NCBI GenBank assembly: GCA_030734395.1
Contig: JAUZTG010000044.1
Location: 930,001-994,000, forward strand
Source: Sarocladium kiliense
Taxonomy: Eukaryota > Ascomycota > Sordariomycetes > Hypocreales > Sarocladiaceae
Length of the DNA: 64,000 nt
Direction: 5' to 3'
The position numbers and the translations under genes were made by a program. The notes under the pieces were generated by a model, which saw nothing but the letters and a program-made list of their open reading frames with translations, ran no database searches and was not told where the DNA came from. Shown here piece after piece: positions 1 through 11,335 of this stretch (position 1 is the first letter of the stretch; each line of letters begins with the position of its first letter).

Positions 1-784
1 GGAAGGTAAGTAAATAGGTCCATCTCCGACCAACTATCCTACACTCTGGTTCATCTCGGCATTTTGCCTCCTATTCTTTGCACTTTTTTCCCTACGAGTA
101 TACCTACTGCTTTATCCGTAAGTTGGCAGCTTGCTGACAGTTACTTTTAGTGGAAAGTCTTCTCTGGTTCTTTTGCTTCTTGGCCTTCTTGAGCCAGTTG
201 AATCTGAAGCGCCAACCGCCTTGCTGCTGATTGATGGAGTCCCTATTTCTTCCGTCGATCGACAAACCTTGCGGCGGCACATAATCACTGTCCCACAAGA
301 TCCGGTCTTCCTTCATAGCGGCAGTTCCATTGCACAAAATCTCGACCCAACAGAGACCGCAACCCAAGAACAACTTATGGGCGTGGTGGACGACCTGAAT
401 CTTCGAGAGGCTGTCGAAGCCCATGGTGGCATGAACGGCGTTTTGGTGGAATCCTTATTGAGCCAAGGCCAACGGCAGATCTTCAGCCTAGCGCGTGCGG
501 TGCTGAAGAGGCGTATTACAGGCCGGCGGGTCTTGCTACTCGACGAATTCACGAGTTCTGTAGACTCGGAGTCGGAGCGGGTGATGCTTGATGTGGTTCG
601 ACGGGAGTTTGCAGGCTGTACAGTCATAATGATTGCGCATCGTCTCAACATGGTAGTGGATGTGTGTGATCGAGTCTTGGTCATGGATCAGGGCGCGGTA
701 GTTGAAGACGGCGATCCAAGAGTTTTACGAGAGATGGAGGGCACCTGGTTTGCATCTTTACTGGAGGCATCTCCGCGTAGCTGA
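1..784 (+). CDS. ABC transporter, ABCC/MRP type, C-terminal nucleotide-binding domain (5' partial)
   Basis: This is the 3' end of a gene that starts before the window. The reading frame is join(1..5,151..784): an intron with a gtaagt donor at 6 and a ttttag acceptor at 150 splits the Walker A codon pair, and splicing restores GSGKSS. The 3' exon encodes the last nucleotide-binding domain: a Q-loop (VPQDPVF), a signature motif written LSQGQRQ, Walker B with its glutamate (VLLLDEFTSS), a D-loop and the H-loop (MIAHRL). The pattern matches NBD2 of fungal full-length ABCC (multidrug-resistance/conjugate) transporters, which sit in the plasma or vacuolar membrane and export organic anions or drugs. 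The transmembrane part is outside the window, so substrate and exact subfamily cannot be judged. The MFS transporter and methyltransferase downstream lie on the same strand. Confidence 0.9.
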
Positions 785-1316
785 GCGAGACCAATTCTCA
801 TGTGCTGGACCAGGTACATGCTGGAATGGAGCTTCAATACTAGCGACAATGCCCATTATTTTGTTTGTCATGATCATCAGAATTATGCTGTGAACAGGAC
901 TCTCTGCTTCTCTACTTGATAGCCCGGGACACTAAGTAGATCTGGTGTAAAATTCGGCGTTACAGATTGGAACAACAAAGCTGATATCATGAGATTAAGT
1001 AGCTAACATGCATTCCGTAGCTAATAATGTGAAGCAGTAAAACCTGACAGAGGTTACCAAATATGGCAGGTGTTTGTCCTGTCACCAACAATCGTCATAT
1101 CACTGCGGCGATCATCCGAGGAACACGAGGCGGGGTTTCGAGCCATGCGCAGGGATCGGGGCGTCATTCTTCATCGACATCAGATTTCAAGAGCCAGACA
1201 TTATCTTTAGCCTTTGTATCTGCGCATTCAAGGATCTGTTCTTTCGCCTTAAACACTTCAACGAACTCAGCCCTAGGCACAATTACACTTGTGGTTGCGA
1301 TCGCAATACGAAAACT
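785..1316. other. Intergenic, ABC transporter to MFS gene
   Basis: This gap holds the 3' region of the ABC gene and the promoter and leader of the MFS gene. Several short open frames cross it but none has recognisable domain content. An in-frame open stretch upstream of the chosen MFS start (from 1074) is compositionally unlike the protein and was left out. Confidence 0.5.
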
Positions 1317-3096
1317 ATGGCCACGACCACTGTCGAATCAGTCATAGAGCCATATGAGCTGCAAGTTATCCGCGCTAGCAGTTCCCAAGGATCACATCAA
1401 GTCCAGACCGAGGAATCAACATGGGAAACTTCAGGCCAATCAGTAGGCAACTCTACGGTGCCACCGAAGCTGTCCAAAGTCCGCATGGTAACGACCATCG
1501 TGCAACTCGCAAGCATCAATCTCATATCCAGCTTCACCAATGGTGTCATGACGGTAGGCCTACCAACAATGGCCCGTGACATCGATCTCCCACGAGAGCT
1601 GTACCTCTGGCCACTCTCAGTCTTCGGACTAACCTGCGGCTCGATGCTCCTGATGGCCGGTTCGATCGCAGATGTCGTTGGAGCGCGCCGCGTTGAGCTC
1701 ATGGGCTGTTTCGCTCTCGGAGCCTTCATACTAGCCTGCGGAGTTGCAGAGACGGGTGTACAGTTGACTTTATTCAGAGCCTTTCAAGGTGTTGCGATGG
1801 CGATGCACCTTCCAGCTGCTGTCTCTATCGCAACAAGGACGGTTCCTAAGGGCAAAGGTAGGAACATGGCCTTTGCAGCTTTGGGATTTGCCCGAGATAT
1901 CGGGTATTCCGTTGGACTTGTTCTAAGCGGCGTCTTGATCCAGACCAGTGGGTGGAGGCTGAACTTTTATCTTGCGGGAGGAGGGATGTTGATCATTTCC
2001 TTCTTGTCGATCTGGAGTCTTCCATCTGAGGACCGGGAAACATCAACTTCCGAGGGGATGCTGAGAAAAATTTGTGAGAAGATTGATTGGGCTGGTGGCA
2101 TCATTATCAGTGGTGGCCTTGCGTTGCTGGCATACGCCTTGGCGTAAGTAAGGTGTACTCTCTTCTGAGTATTGAACTGTTGATGATCACCGTCCTCTAT
2201 GGCTTTCAACTGACACCAACTACAGGGCCGTGAGCGCTGACCTAGCCGCAATGAAGTCAGCTTCGACAATCGGGCTACTGATAGCAAGCCTTGTACTCCT
2301 GATTACGTTCCCTTACTGGATGAGCTACAGGGAGCGCAGGGGAGAACCGGCTCTTATTCCCAACTCACTATGGCAAAACACGTCCTTCGCAAGTACCTGC
2401 GCTATTCTTGCCTTGTCGAATGGGACTGTTATCGCTTTGGAGCTCTTCTCCAGTCTATAGTATGCCCCCTTCACCTATCGCGACGGACGTTGCTAATCCA
2501 CGCAAAGCTTCCAAGAGATCCAAGACATGGGGACTTTGACAACCTCTCTTCAATTACTACCGAACGTCGCCGTCGGTGTTGCAATTGGCCTGAGCTGCGG
2601 CCTCTTCGTGGACAGAGTAGCTGCCGGTTGGTTGGTAACCGGCACCTCAGTCCTATGTGCTTGTGCACCACTATTCATGGCTGTCATGAATCCGGAATGG
2701 ACATATTGGTACATGGCCTTCTGGGCGCAAGCATTGTCGCCAATCAGTGTGTCAGTGCTGGTTACGGTTGGCATGCTCATCGTCTCCGATGTCTTCCCGG
2801 ACGAGTCTCAAGCGCTGGCAGGGGCAGTGTTCAATACTGTCGCGCACTTCGGTCTGAGTTTTGGCGTTGGACTGTGCCAGCTTGTTGCGTTGGGAGTCAC
2901 GGGAAACAAAGGACAGGCAGGACACGGCTCGGAGAGCGAGGGAGCAGCAGGAGATGGCGAGATCCCTGAAGCCGATGTCTTGCTTCGCGGCTACCGGGCG
3001 AGCTTCTGGACGATGCATGGTTTCATGCTGCTTTGCGCAGCTGTCGCGTTTCTTGGGCTGAGGAGAGTTGGCAAGGTTGGTTTGAAGCGAGATTAA
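1317..3096 (+). CDS. Major facilitator superfamily transporter, DHA2-like
   Basis: Model join(1317..2143,2226..2459,2508..3096), 549 residues. Both introns have canonical GT-AG ends; the second is only 48 nt with a TGCTAAT branch site. A soluble N-terminus of about 60 residues, rich in Ser/Thr/Glu, is followed by many hydrophobic segments. MFS motif A is visible as GSIADVVGARRV after TM2, and a TM5-like motif follows (GFARDIGYSVGLVLSG). The length and the number of hydrophobic blocks (about 12-14) fit the fungal aminotriazole/drug:H+ antiporter group at the plasma membrane. The start at 1317 gives a typical N-terminus; an upstream in-frame GTG-containing frame does not look coding. Neighbouring ABC transporter and methyltransferase genes suggest a metabolite-export setting, but the substrate is unknown. 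Confidence 0.9.
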
Positions 3097-4460
3097 GACC
3101 AGGTTCCTAGGTTCTTTCTCAGACCAGGTTATCTGGATGACACATCATCTTGATCTTGAGTTGTGAAGCTCTATTGGATTTGCATAGATACCCGTTGCGA
3201 TCAGATGTCAAAACCCCTCTACATCTTTCCAGTCACATCATGGCTCTTCTAGCTATAGCTTCTTTGTTGACATCATGTCGGAGCGGACGAACTGCCGCAA
3301 GGTCTTCGAATTAAGGGGTGTACAATTGGCTAGCTAATCCGCGTTAGAGAACAAGCTATTTTTCATAGCCGACGATTCTCGGCTTGCCTGGCACGTGGTT
3401 CGGGGGATTTACAGCCCACTGGGGGGTCCTGGGTCGCCGACCTCCGGGACCATACCGTATGCCGGAGTTGGTCTCGTGCTAGATGAGGAACACATTTCTG
3501 GAATGATAGAATTAATAGATATCTTATAGTCTGGACATGTGATCTACAGGCAGTTCAATCTGGATGCAAGGTCATCTTGACATTGAGTTTCTGGGCAACT
3601 CTCTCCCTGCCCAGGCGTTAATGACGGGGCACAGGGGTGTTGCCAGCCGTGGTGAGCAGATCGCGACTTAATCCGAATTCAGAATAACGTGCAGCTGAAC
3701 ATACCCTTGCAAAGTTACTGGCTCTCAAGGCAATGGCGGGTCCTCGGTGAGGTTGGATGACATGGCCAGACGAGGCTCGTTCGGTCCAAGGCTCAGTCCA
3801 GTCCATCCGGGCTGCCCGGCCAAAGTGACGGTAGTGTGGGTGTCTCTGTGTCTCTCCTCTCATGTTGCTATAAGCTCAAGAGAGCAGCAGACAAGGGATA
3901 CATACAAGAGGCATTTCGACATATCTGAGGGGATATCTTGTCGTCTTCCCACACCACCTTCATGCATAGCACTGACACGGCACGGCACCGTCCATCCATC
4001 CTCCCTGCAGCAAGTGCATGCTATCACATCGCCAGTCCTGAACCTTACCAGCGCGGCGTAAGAACGGTTGATTGGCGCCATTGCCCAAATGCGCACTAGT
4101 AGACGGTCGCCGTCGTCATCCCATCCTGTCAGCATAACCCTGCTTCGCGCGTGTTCTCCCCTCCCGCATTTTTCTCCTCACTTTCTCTTTTGGTGGACTG
4201 GGTTGTCAAAGCATTTGACAGCTTCCCGGGGGGTGTGTGTGTGCCACATTATTTTAGTTTCGTGGCTTGGAGATCTTCTCGCGGCGCGCTTTTTGCAATC
4301 TTTCATTCTTCAAAACTGCAGATCATACTCTCTAACCGTCTTCCAACTGCCTTTAATTCGCGATTCTCGCAACGCTTGCGACAGTGACGACATCCAGGGA
4401 CTGAGAGTTGGGGTTCTTCATTGACGCAAGGCCAGCGAGTGGCCACCCTAGCGCGTGACA
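3097..4460. other. Intergenic and CT-rich leader upstream of the methyltransferase gene
   Basis: About 1.36 kb without a supportable gene. The last 400 bases (4060-4460) are pyrimidine-rich and contain a short GT run near 4231, which resembles a fungal 5' leader with possible upstream short frames. The stretch 3360-3480 is G/C-rich and may be a decayed repeat, but I could not recognise an element. Confidence 0.4.
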
Positions 4461-6218
4461 ATGTGCGCTGATCCGGATCCGTTCGAGGTGGACTCGCAGC
4501 TTGGTCGTGGAGAAATCGCAGTCGTGAGTGTCACCCTTTCCTTGAGTATCCAGTCTCCATCAGTCTCCCTCAGTCAACATGGCTCTGCCCAAAGGTGTGT
4601 TTCATAGAGCGTCGACTTCCACTTGACTCAGATTATGGGTCGATGGAGACGTAAAAACGTGGGATGCTGGGATGTCTCACAAGCGCGGCCCTCATAACAA
4701 CAGGGATTTGGCGGTGAGATATCAATCGACATACGAGTATACATGCACGAGTTGATCACGATCCAACTTGCATGAACCATGGGATCTGCAAAGGGCTTCC
4801 AGAACACAAAGCTGACGTTTTAAGGATGATGATAATGATTCGGCACTTGGAGACTCGTACGGCCCCCTCCCTCTCTCTAATCCCCATGAGCCTGTCGCGG
4901 CTGACTTCAGTACAGGTGGGATGAAGATGACACTAAATCACTTTCATCCTCGGTCATGAGATACAAATGGGAACATGGTCGACGATACCATGCCTATCAA
5001 GACGGATCATACTGGTTTGTTGATTGCAAGTTACCCCTGAAATACTGGCGTCATGCTGATAATCTCCACAGGGGCCCGAATGATCAGCGTCAACTTGATG
5101 CCGAAGACTTCGTGTAAGTCACCAGGTCTACAAGATAAGTGAGGCCATGTGGGACTAATATTGCTACCTAGCCACTCTATGTTCCTGACTATCTTGGACG
5201 GGAGGTTGTACCTCGCACCCATCCGTAAAGACCCTCACGTTCGTCACTCCTCCTCACATTCGACTTCATCACGCTGACCCGCAGACAGCGTGTGCTGGAC
5301 GTTGGCGCTGGAACAGGCATTTGGACAATGTATGCCCTTTCATGATCCGTCCACACCTTCGCTCAGAATACAGCCCCCCATTCTAACTTACCCTCCAGAG
5401 AGTTTGCCGAGCAGCACCCATCAGCCGAAGTCACCGGCATCGACCTCTCCCCAATCCAACCCTCCACCGTCCCCCTCAACGTCCGCTTCGAAGTCGACGA
5501 CGCGAACCTCGACTGGACGTATCCCCTGTCCCACTTCGACTTCATCCACACCCGCATGCTCACCGGCTGCATCCCGTCCTGGCCCGACTACTACCGCAAA
5601 GTCCGCCGCCACCTCAAACCCGGCGCCTGGGCCGAGCAGGTCGAACTCTCCGTTAGTACGAAATCAGACGATGGAACTCTTACGGAGGACATGCCGTTCT
5701 CGACATGGGAGAAGGTGTTCTCCATTGCGGGAGAGGCGACTGGGAAAACGTTCTTCGCTTGCGAATTGGCGGCAGGGGCGATGAGGGAGGCTGGGTTGGT
5801 TAATGTCAAGGAGATCAGACTGAAGCTGCCGGTTGGGAGGTGGCCGAGGGATGAGACGTTGAAGATCTGGGGAACTTGGTGCAGAGCGTTCTTGACGGAT
5901 GCGATTGAAGGATTCGGGCTGAGGATGATGACTGGTGTGATGGGAGTAAGTTGCCGTTGGCTCGGAAGACTCGGATGGTATAACCCGTGCTAACGTGATT
6001 CACAGTGGTCGTATGAGCAGACGCAGGTTTTCTTTGCTGAAATGAGGAAGCACCTCATGGATCCTAAGATTCATGGCTACGTGGAAATGTAAGTTTCTGC
6101 TTCAGCTTTCCGGTGTGTGACACAAGACTGACCAGAAGGCAGGGTCGTTGCGTATGGCCAGGAGCCCCAAGAGACTGGGGTCGAGGAAGGTACAGGAGCC
6201 ATAGAACCAGACACTTAA
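4461..6218 (+). CDS. SAM-dependent methyltransferase, LaeA-like fungal family
   Basis: Model join(4461..4523,4825..4856,4916..5014,5072..5113,5172..5238,5289..5329,5399..5945,6006..6088,6143..6218), 349 residues. Order of signals: an acidic N-terminus with the SALGD box, then SSSVMRYKWEHGRRYHAY, the FLTILDGRLYLAPI block, SAM motif I (VLDVGAGTGIW, near residue 105), motif II (GIDLSPIQP), FEVDDA, FDFIHTRMLTG and HLKPGAW. This is the class I fold of the large fungal family around LaeA, which includes regulators of secondary metabolism and enzymes for small molecules. Eight introns in about 1 kb, some bounding exons of only 32-42 nt, are usual for this family. The intron at 5239 uses an atypical gttcgt donor but is needed to keep the frame into motif I. 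The first exon and the 301-nt first intron are the weakest part; an ATG at 4579 is an alternative. Confidence 0.85.
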
Positions 6219-6441
6219 GACGTGCAAGGCAAAAGCGTATGTTGGTGATCATCTGTTTGGGTGCTGTCAGTGGATCTCACGGAATCACGACTCAGGAATG
6301 TTCTAAGCGCCGATGGCGTCAAGGAGAAATTTCGTATTGCAATTGTTATATTGAGCTCAAATGAAAGAACACATGTTTGCCTTGCTGATACGCAATACTG
6401 AGCTAGGCGGTCCAGCAGACCATTGCTTACCACTGCCTTCA

Positions 6442-7608
6442 TCATCTAAGAAGCGGTGTCTCCTCATCAGCTCCCCTATCCTGATCATTCTGCTCGTCGT
6501 CACCATCATCTTCAATGGCCCAAATACCTCCATGAATGAGCCATTCTCGGTAAATCCATCCCAAACAGACACCAGCGCCAGGACCGACAACGACAGAGCT
6601 CACAAGAGCCACCGATGGCACTCTCCATCCAACCTCAACAAACATCCAGTACAACACTGTCAAGCCCATGTAAGCCGCGTCGATCTCAATGAACTTGATG
6701 ACAGATCGCGTTTCCTCCCGACGATCACCATGACCGGGGCCGCGCGCGGCACTCCACATCATGATGATGTGAGCGCAGATAGAGAACAGGACGGGTATGG
6801 CGTAAACTGCGACAAGGCTCCAGCGACTGGACTCCAGATGGATGCTTCGGATATGGTTGCTGGAGTTGCGCAGCTTGTTGATGAGGAATCGAAGGGCTTG
6901 ACGGATCAGGGAGACGTAGACCGGGAAGAAGAGCCAGACAAGGACACCAATTGGACTCTTGAGAACGAGCATGACAACCGTTGGAAGATAGAAGCCAATG
7001 GCAATGGCAGCCGGGATAGCGATAACCTCAGCGTCGGGAAGGTGACGGCTCTCATCAGTTGAAGCCTCTGATGCCTCCTCCTGCTCTTGGCCGGCAGATG
7101 AAGTCCCCTGTCTCTTACCAGCTAAGATCCTCTTCCCATGGTGCAGAAACGCCGGAATCATGACCAATTCCCATACAAACGCGCCTCCAACCAAATTAAA
7201 CACCAACCATGGCCCAGTGGGATATGCAATCAACACACTCGGTGCATTACAGATCCTCGCGGCCTCGACAGTATGCACCGTCAACAAACCACCCACAAAC
7301 GCCAGCACAACGGTGAACGCGGCGGCAGCGCTACGGGCGTCAAGAGCGAGCTCGAAGAAGCTGGCGAGGAAGCAGAGAGGCGTGCTGATGAAGGATGGCA
7401 AGTGCGCATGTTGGGTCAGGCCGGGAAGACGGGCGTGGGAGTGACATTGGGACCAGAGGAGGGCCGTGTTGATGTCGGAGTGGATGAAGAGGGTGATGAA
7501 GGTGGCGATTGCGAGGAGGATGGCCGGGAAGATGAGGTAGGGGAGAGGAAAGGTCTGGATTGGAGGACGACGCCAGCGCGAGAGCGAGAATGGTGGTGAT
7601 GGCGGCAT
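6442..7608 (-). CDS. Polytopic membrane protein of unknown function
   Basis: A single open frame of 388 residues with eight or nine hydrophobic segments (roughly residues 20-42, 75-92, 95-115, 128-150, 195-215, 218-238, 265-290, 310-330 and 335-360). A charged, Glu/Ser-rich loop lies near residues 165-190. The C-terminus is acidic and ends EETPLLR, which contains an acidic dileucine motif of the E-x3-LL kind used for vacuolar or endosomal sorting. I do not recognise a characterised family. The protein probably sits in an endomembrane. The 3' end lies 223 bases from the end of the methyltransferase gene on the other strand (convergent). Confidence 0.75.
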   Translation of the reverse strand: MPPSPPFSLSRWRRPPIQTFPLPYLIFPAILLAIATFITLFIHSDINTALLWSQCHSHARLPGLTQHAHLPSFISTPLCFLASFFELALDARSAAAAFTVVLAFVGGLLTVHTVEAARICNAPSVLIAYPTGPWLVFNLVGGAFVWELVMIPAFLHHGKRILAGKRQGTSSAGQEQEEASEASTDESRHLPDAEVIAIPAAIAIGFYLPTVVMLVLKSPIGVLVWLFFPVYVSLIRQALRFLINKLRNSSNHIRSIHLESSRWSLVAVYAIPVLFSICAHIIMMWSAARGPGHGDRREETRSVIKFIEIDAAYMGLTVLYWMFVEVGWRVPSVALVSSVVVGPGAGVCLGWIYREWLIHGGIWAIEDDGDDEQNDQDRGADEETPLLR

Positions 7609-8026
7609 CGGGGCGATAATAAGGTGGTGGTGAGATGATGTGAGGGTGAGGGCGAGGTTTGGGAGGCTGAGAAATTGGGTGCGGGATGTTTAGTAGTGGA
7701 ATGCTTTCGCACTGACCAGCGCTCAGCGAGGTCCAAGTTCACCGCAATTTACCGGCCAACAGAAATCACACCGAAGACGAAATGTGTTGCGATTGTATCT
7801 CTTTCAAATTAATCAGAATAACACACTGGCCAAGCTTTTCTGAATGCCCCGTCTTCTGCGAGTTGATCCTGTCACGGGACGGGGATGCGACCATGTGATC
7901 CATTCAGCCCAACGGACATCATGCGACCAAGACAACTCGCTCAAGCAGCCATTGCACGTCTTAAAGTGCGAGATTAGGACTCGCTTGCATTATGACAAGT
8001 CACTTAGTCGATCATCGGAGCGCTGC
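7609..8026. other. Intergenic, upstream of the membrane-protein gene
   Basis: About 420 bases between two minus-strand genes. It should hold the promoter of the 6442-7608 gene and the 3' end of the F-box-like locus. No further gene or clear motif seen. Confidence 0.4.
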
Positions 8027-9266
8027 TCAAGTTGCTGTTGCCTCCTTTGGACCCATCTTCTCAACCCATCCGGTCTCCTCCACGGGCATAGACCAACCTT
8101 TGCCCAAAGACTCAAGTCGCTCTTTATCCCAGAAAAGGTATCCCCAATACCAACCTTGCCCCGGAAGAGGATAAATGCTGCCTCGGCACTGCTTCATGGC
8201 CTCCCAATCCTGGCGTACGCTCCCATCATCAAGACCTCCCCGCATCGGAGTGGCATTCAACCTCTCTCTGTCATCGTCCAAGTAGATCCTGAGAGACTGG
8301 GCGATCCCAACGTTGCCATCCCTGGCTGATATCTCTCTGTAAACGCGGGGCGAAGGGTCGTCCATATAAGAGAGAAGCCAGCTTAGGCCATTGAGCAGCA
8401 TGCGCTGAATCCGCTCGTCATACAGCTCTGTCCTGAGTTGCTGGCTTTGGTATTTTTCGTTGGAAGTCTCCACGAACTCGGCTTGGATTCCTATTTGAAT
8501 GCCGGTTAGCAGTGAACTATGTTCGAGGCTCCGAGATGTTGGCTGGACGTACGAGGCCACAGGCGATCAAACATCGCTCGTGCCAGCATTCGTGTACACA
8601 CCCCAACTGGGCCATCTCTCACATGGAGAAGTGTGAGTACATCAGCCGATTAAATCCCCCATCCGTATTATATTCCCAAGGAGCGATCTCTCCGTGGAAG
8701 TCCTTAAATGCCCTGCAGAACAGTTCAAATCTGTACAGCGCCACTTGAAGACGCTGTATCTCTCTCGTAGGTAACGGCTTGCGCTCAAAGCTCTCACGCA
8801 AGGGAATCCTGCCTTGCCTGTCGAAGCAACACCAATCAATTACTCTTCGCATAGCCTCCGTCACTGTATTCTCGTGAAAGGCGGATATGCGCAGTGTCTC
8901 CGCAACTGTCCAGGTCGTCTTTGAGACGTCTTCAGTCTGCATCACTGTCTGGATAAAGTCATTCAACCAATCCTCGGCAGTCTGCCAAGCAACATTCGTG
9001 GCTGTTTCCCACTCGTAGCTACTCGGCTTGGTCTCTACGAGAGCATCGAGGTCAAAGAATCGCGGTCGACAGCGCTCAACAAATGTCACTTCCCGTAAGA
9101 CATGCCAGGGGAGGTGCCGATGAAGCACAGACATCACAAGTGTATGCTCTCTTTCTTTGAATAGCTGGTATAAGGTTCGACATGTTGTTGCAAGCGACAG
9201 GAGAGTCTGCGGGTCAGGTGCATTTTCGAGGACACAGTAGAGAGCATAGACTGAAGGCTCCTTCAT
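8027..9266 (-). pseudogene. F-box-like fungal protein, apparently disrupted
   Basis: The first exon (9266 down to 8619) encodes 215 residues with an F-box-like helical start (LLSLATTCRTLYQLF) and the W/F-rich pattern of fungal F-box-like proteins that recruit substrates to SCF ubiquitin ligases. It stops at an in-frame TGA (8619-8621). Beyond the stop the same frame continues with EMAQLGCVHECWHERC, which looks like the family's conserved 'EQLACVHE' segment, so the stop interrupts rather than ends the protein. A second open frame (about 8518 down to 8027) carries the rest (RIQRMLLNGLSWLLSYM, GWYWGYLFWDKERL). The strong gtacgt donor near 8555 does not keep the frame into it; a weak gtccag donor would. 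Either a splice variant skips the stop or the gene is decaying. A sequencing error is also possible. Confidence 0.55.
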
Positions 9267-9559
9267 GCTTTTGGTTCCAGGTTCAAAGTCTGGTTGAGTT
9301 TGGTCCCTTGGCTGGCCCGAATGTTAACGTCAATTGAGAAAGGGAAGAATATACACAAGGACCTGGCACGAACTGCTGTTGGGCAACCCCTCTCTTAAGG
9401 GACATCCCAGGCTGCAACCAACAGCAACCAACAGCCCAGGCGCACGGATTGCACCAGACGAGACAGCCAAAGTGACGACATAGAAAACGAGGAAGGCCAG
9501 CAGAGCCATGGCATATCAGGGACTGCGTAATTGATACATTTGTGTCTGCTGGGCGATGC

Positions 9560-10369
9560 TCATTCTCTCCAGCGTACTCCCCAATCTCCCTTCGCGAAGC
9601 TTGGCTCGACTATCTTGCCTTGCATCACCGCCTCACACATCCTCCTCCCCTGCCCTCCTTCACCCTCAACTCCAAAAATACATAGTCTCCTCGCGGCTCG
9701 CTTAACTGCCTCCTTCTCATCAGCTATCTTCTGGCCCTCCATTCTTTTACCAGCATCCTCGACACTCTCGGCTTCTCTCTCAGCCCGACCCTTCTCACCA
9801 CCAATACTTCCATTGACGCTGGTGAGATGCTGCGGCGGTCGAGGCTTACCAGCGAATGCGGTAGGGGCTGCCTTATTTCCGTCTTCAACGTGGTACACAT
9901 GTAAACTGCTTTCTTCCGCGTCGCTGTCATCGGGGGTAGTTATGGCCCGAGATGCTCTGTTCTTGCGCCGACCATTGACCTTGGTTGGATCAGAGCGATC
10001 GCCGTAGATGAGGGTCTCGGCAGCTGAACAAGGCACTGTCAAGCGCTTCTCCCCTTTCGCCTTTGGCTTTTGTCTGGCATCCAATACCGCTCGTGGTATA
10101 TCTTCGTCTTCAAACTCAGTCTTGTCGTCTAAAAGCGCAACAAAAGCCGCCTCGACCCTTCTGTCCCTCTCACGTGGCTTGAGACCTCGACATCTGGAGC
10201 TACAGTACTTTGGGGGCGTGGCAGTCGTTTCAGCGGCTTTGTGGGATTTGCGCTCGCTGATGATACGACCGCAAGTGTGACAGTACTTTGTTTGCGGATT
10301 GGTGAGATAATATGGAGGAGGCACAGGCTGAGACTTGCCGGGCCGGGACCAAGAGTCCATCCAGGACAT
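9560..10369 (-). CDS. Conserved fungal protein with a Cys4 zinc-binding site
   Basis: The 269-residue protein is counted from the ATG at 10369 (N-terminus MSWMDSWSRP). The open frame extends upstream to 10507, but this inner start gives an N-terminus I recall as conserved in related fungal proteins. Cysteines 30, 33, 56 and 60 form C-x2-C-x22-C-x3-C (YCHTC ... YCSSRC), a plausible single zinc site. The middle is basic and low in complexity; the C-terminal part is an Arg/Glu/Ala-rich helix (residues about 190-235) followed by CIFGVEG and a short Trp-containing tail. Function is unknown; a nuclear role is only a guess from the basic character. The gene is divergent from the bZIP gene at 11336. 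Confidence 0.75.
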   Translation of the reverse strand: MSWMDSWSRPGKSQPVPPPYYLTNPQTKYCHTCGRIISERKSHKAAETTATPPKYCSSRCRGLKPRERDRRVEAAFVALLDDKTEFEDEDIPRAVLDARQKPKAKGEKRLTVPCSAAETLIYGDRSDPTKVNGRRKNRASRAITTPDDSDAEESSLHVYHVEDGNKAAPTAFAGKPRPPQHLTSVNGSIGGEKGRAEREAESVEDAGKRMEGQKIADEKEAVKRAARRLCIFGVEGEGGQGRRMCEAVMQGKIVEPSFAKGDWGVRWRE

Positions 10370-11335
10370 GGTCGTGGTGAGGGTGGCAGCTGAAGACAGC
10401 CTTGTGCGATGGTTCCTGTATGGTGCGCAGCAATTGACGACGTGAGATAGTCTAAATGACGGAAGAGGCTGTTCAATTGCTGTTATCCGTCGAAACGGTT
10501 TGTTCATGGCTCAAGCATGGTTGCCAGAGGGAGAGATGTGGCAGCAGAGGCACAGTGTCGACTGAGGTAGTTGCAGGATGGTGACGTAGGAGACCAGATC
10601 TCGCTGTGGAGTGAGAGATCGCCAAAGCCGACTGGCGAGACATGAGCAGCTGGTGACAGCAGACCGAGTCTTAAGTGATCGAGGCTCTTTGCATCTTAAT
10701 GACACTACATAGAGAAAGAGTAAAGCATCCACACTGCCTTGCATTATTCTGCAATCGACAACTAACCATTGAGGCTTTGTGGGATTCGGCCCTCCCCCTT
10801 AGATCTTCTCGCCAACTGCCACAACTACAGAAGTTGGTGTATAGCGACTAAAAGGGCCAGTGGAAAAACAGTCAAGATAGCCATATAAACAGGAAGTAGG
10901 ACAATGACCAGAATATGGCTTAGAATAGTCGGCCAGATAGCATTGGCTACCTGTGGGTAAGTAAATAAGGTGCCCAGAGTGGAGTGGATCTGCAGCTTGA
11001 GAAGGGCGTAAATTTGGCATCTCGTAATTGACAGGACGATAACGTTATCATCCTGCAACCAGCAACAATCCTCAACCTTTCAGCTGACTTATTAATCTTG
11101 TAGTCCACGTCTCAACCTAGACTTCGAACGCGAGGAGACAGTACACACGGGCTTCATACCCTCATATATTCTCTCAACTGGCGAACTGTTACGGCGCTTT
11201 TATTTGGCCAATTCCAGACCGGCTCTTGTCCCAATCGGTCGCTGACAAAAGCAGCCCTGGTAGCGGTTCCTTACGAGGGTCTCATAGGTTCAGACGCTTT
11301 GCCAGCCAACACGGGGTTCAATTGCAGGCGATCAC
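10370..11335. promoter_or_regulatory. Divergent intergenic region, zinc-binding protein gene / bZIP gene
   Basis: About 970 bases separate two divergently transcribed genes, so both promoters must lie here. A 77-codon minus-strand frame (11058 to 10825) encodes one hydrophobic segment but has no support beyond that. Confidence 0.45.

Noticed and set aside
3360..3480. GC-rich stretch resembling a decayed transposon end
   Set aside because: No terminal inverted repeat, target duplication or coding remnant could be recognised.
5290..5784. 164-codon frame overlapping the methyltransferase
   Set aside because: Shadow frame: Ser/Pro/Thr-rich in a region where another frame carries the SAM motifs.
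10825..11058. 77-codon minus frame with one membrane-like segment
   Set aside because: Hydrophobic stretch alone is weak evidence and the frame sits in a divergent promoter.
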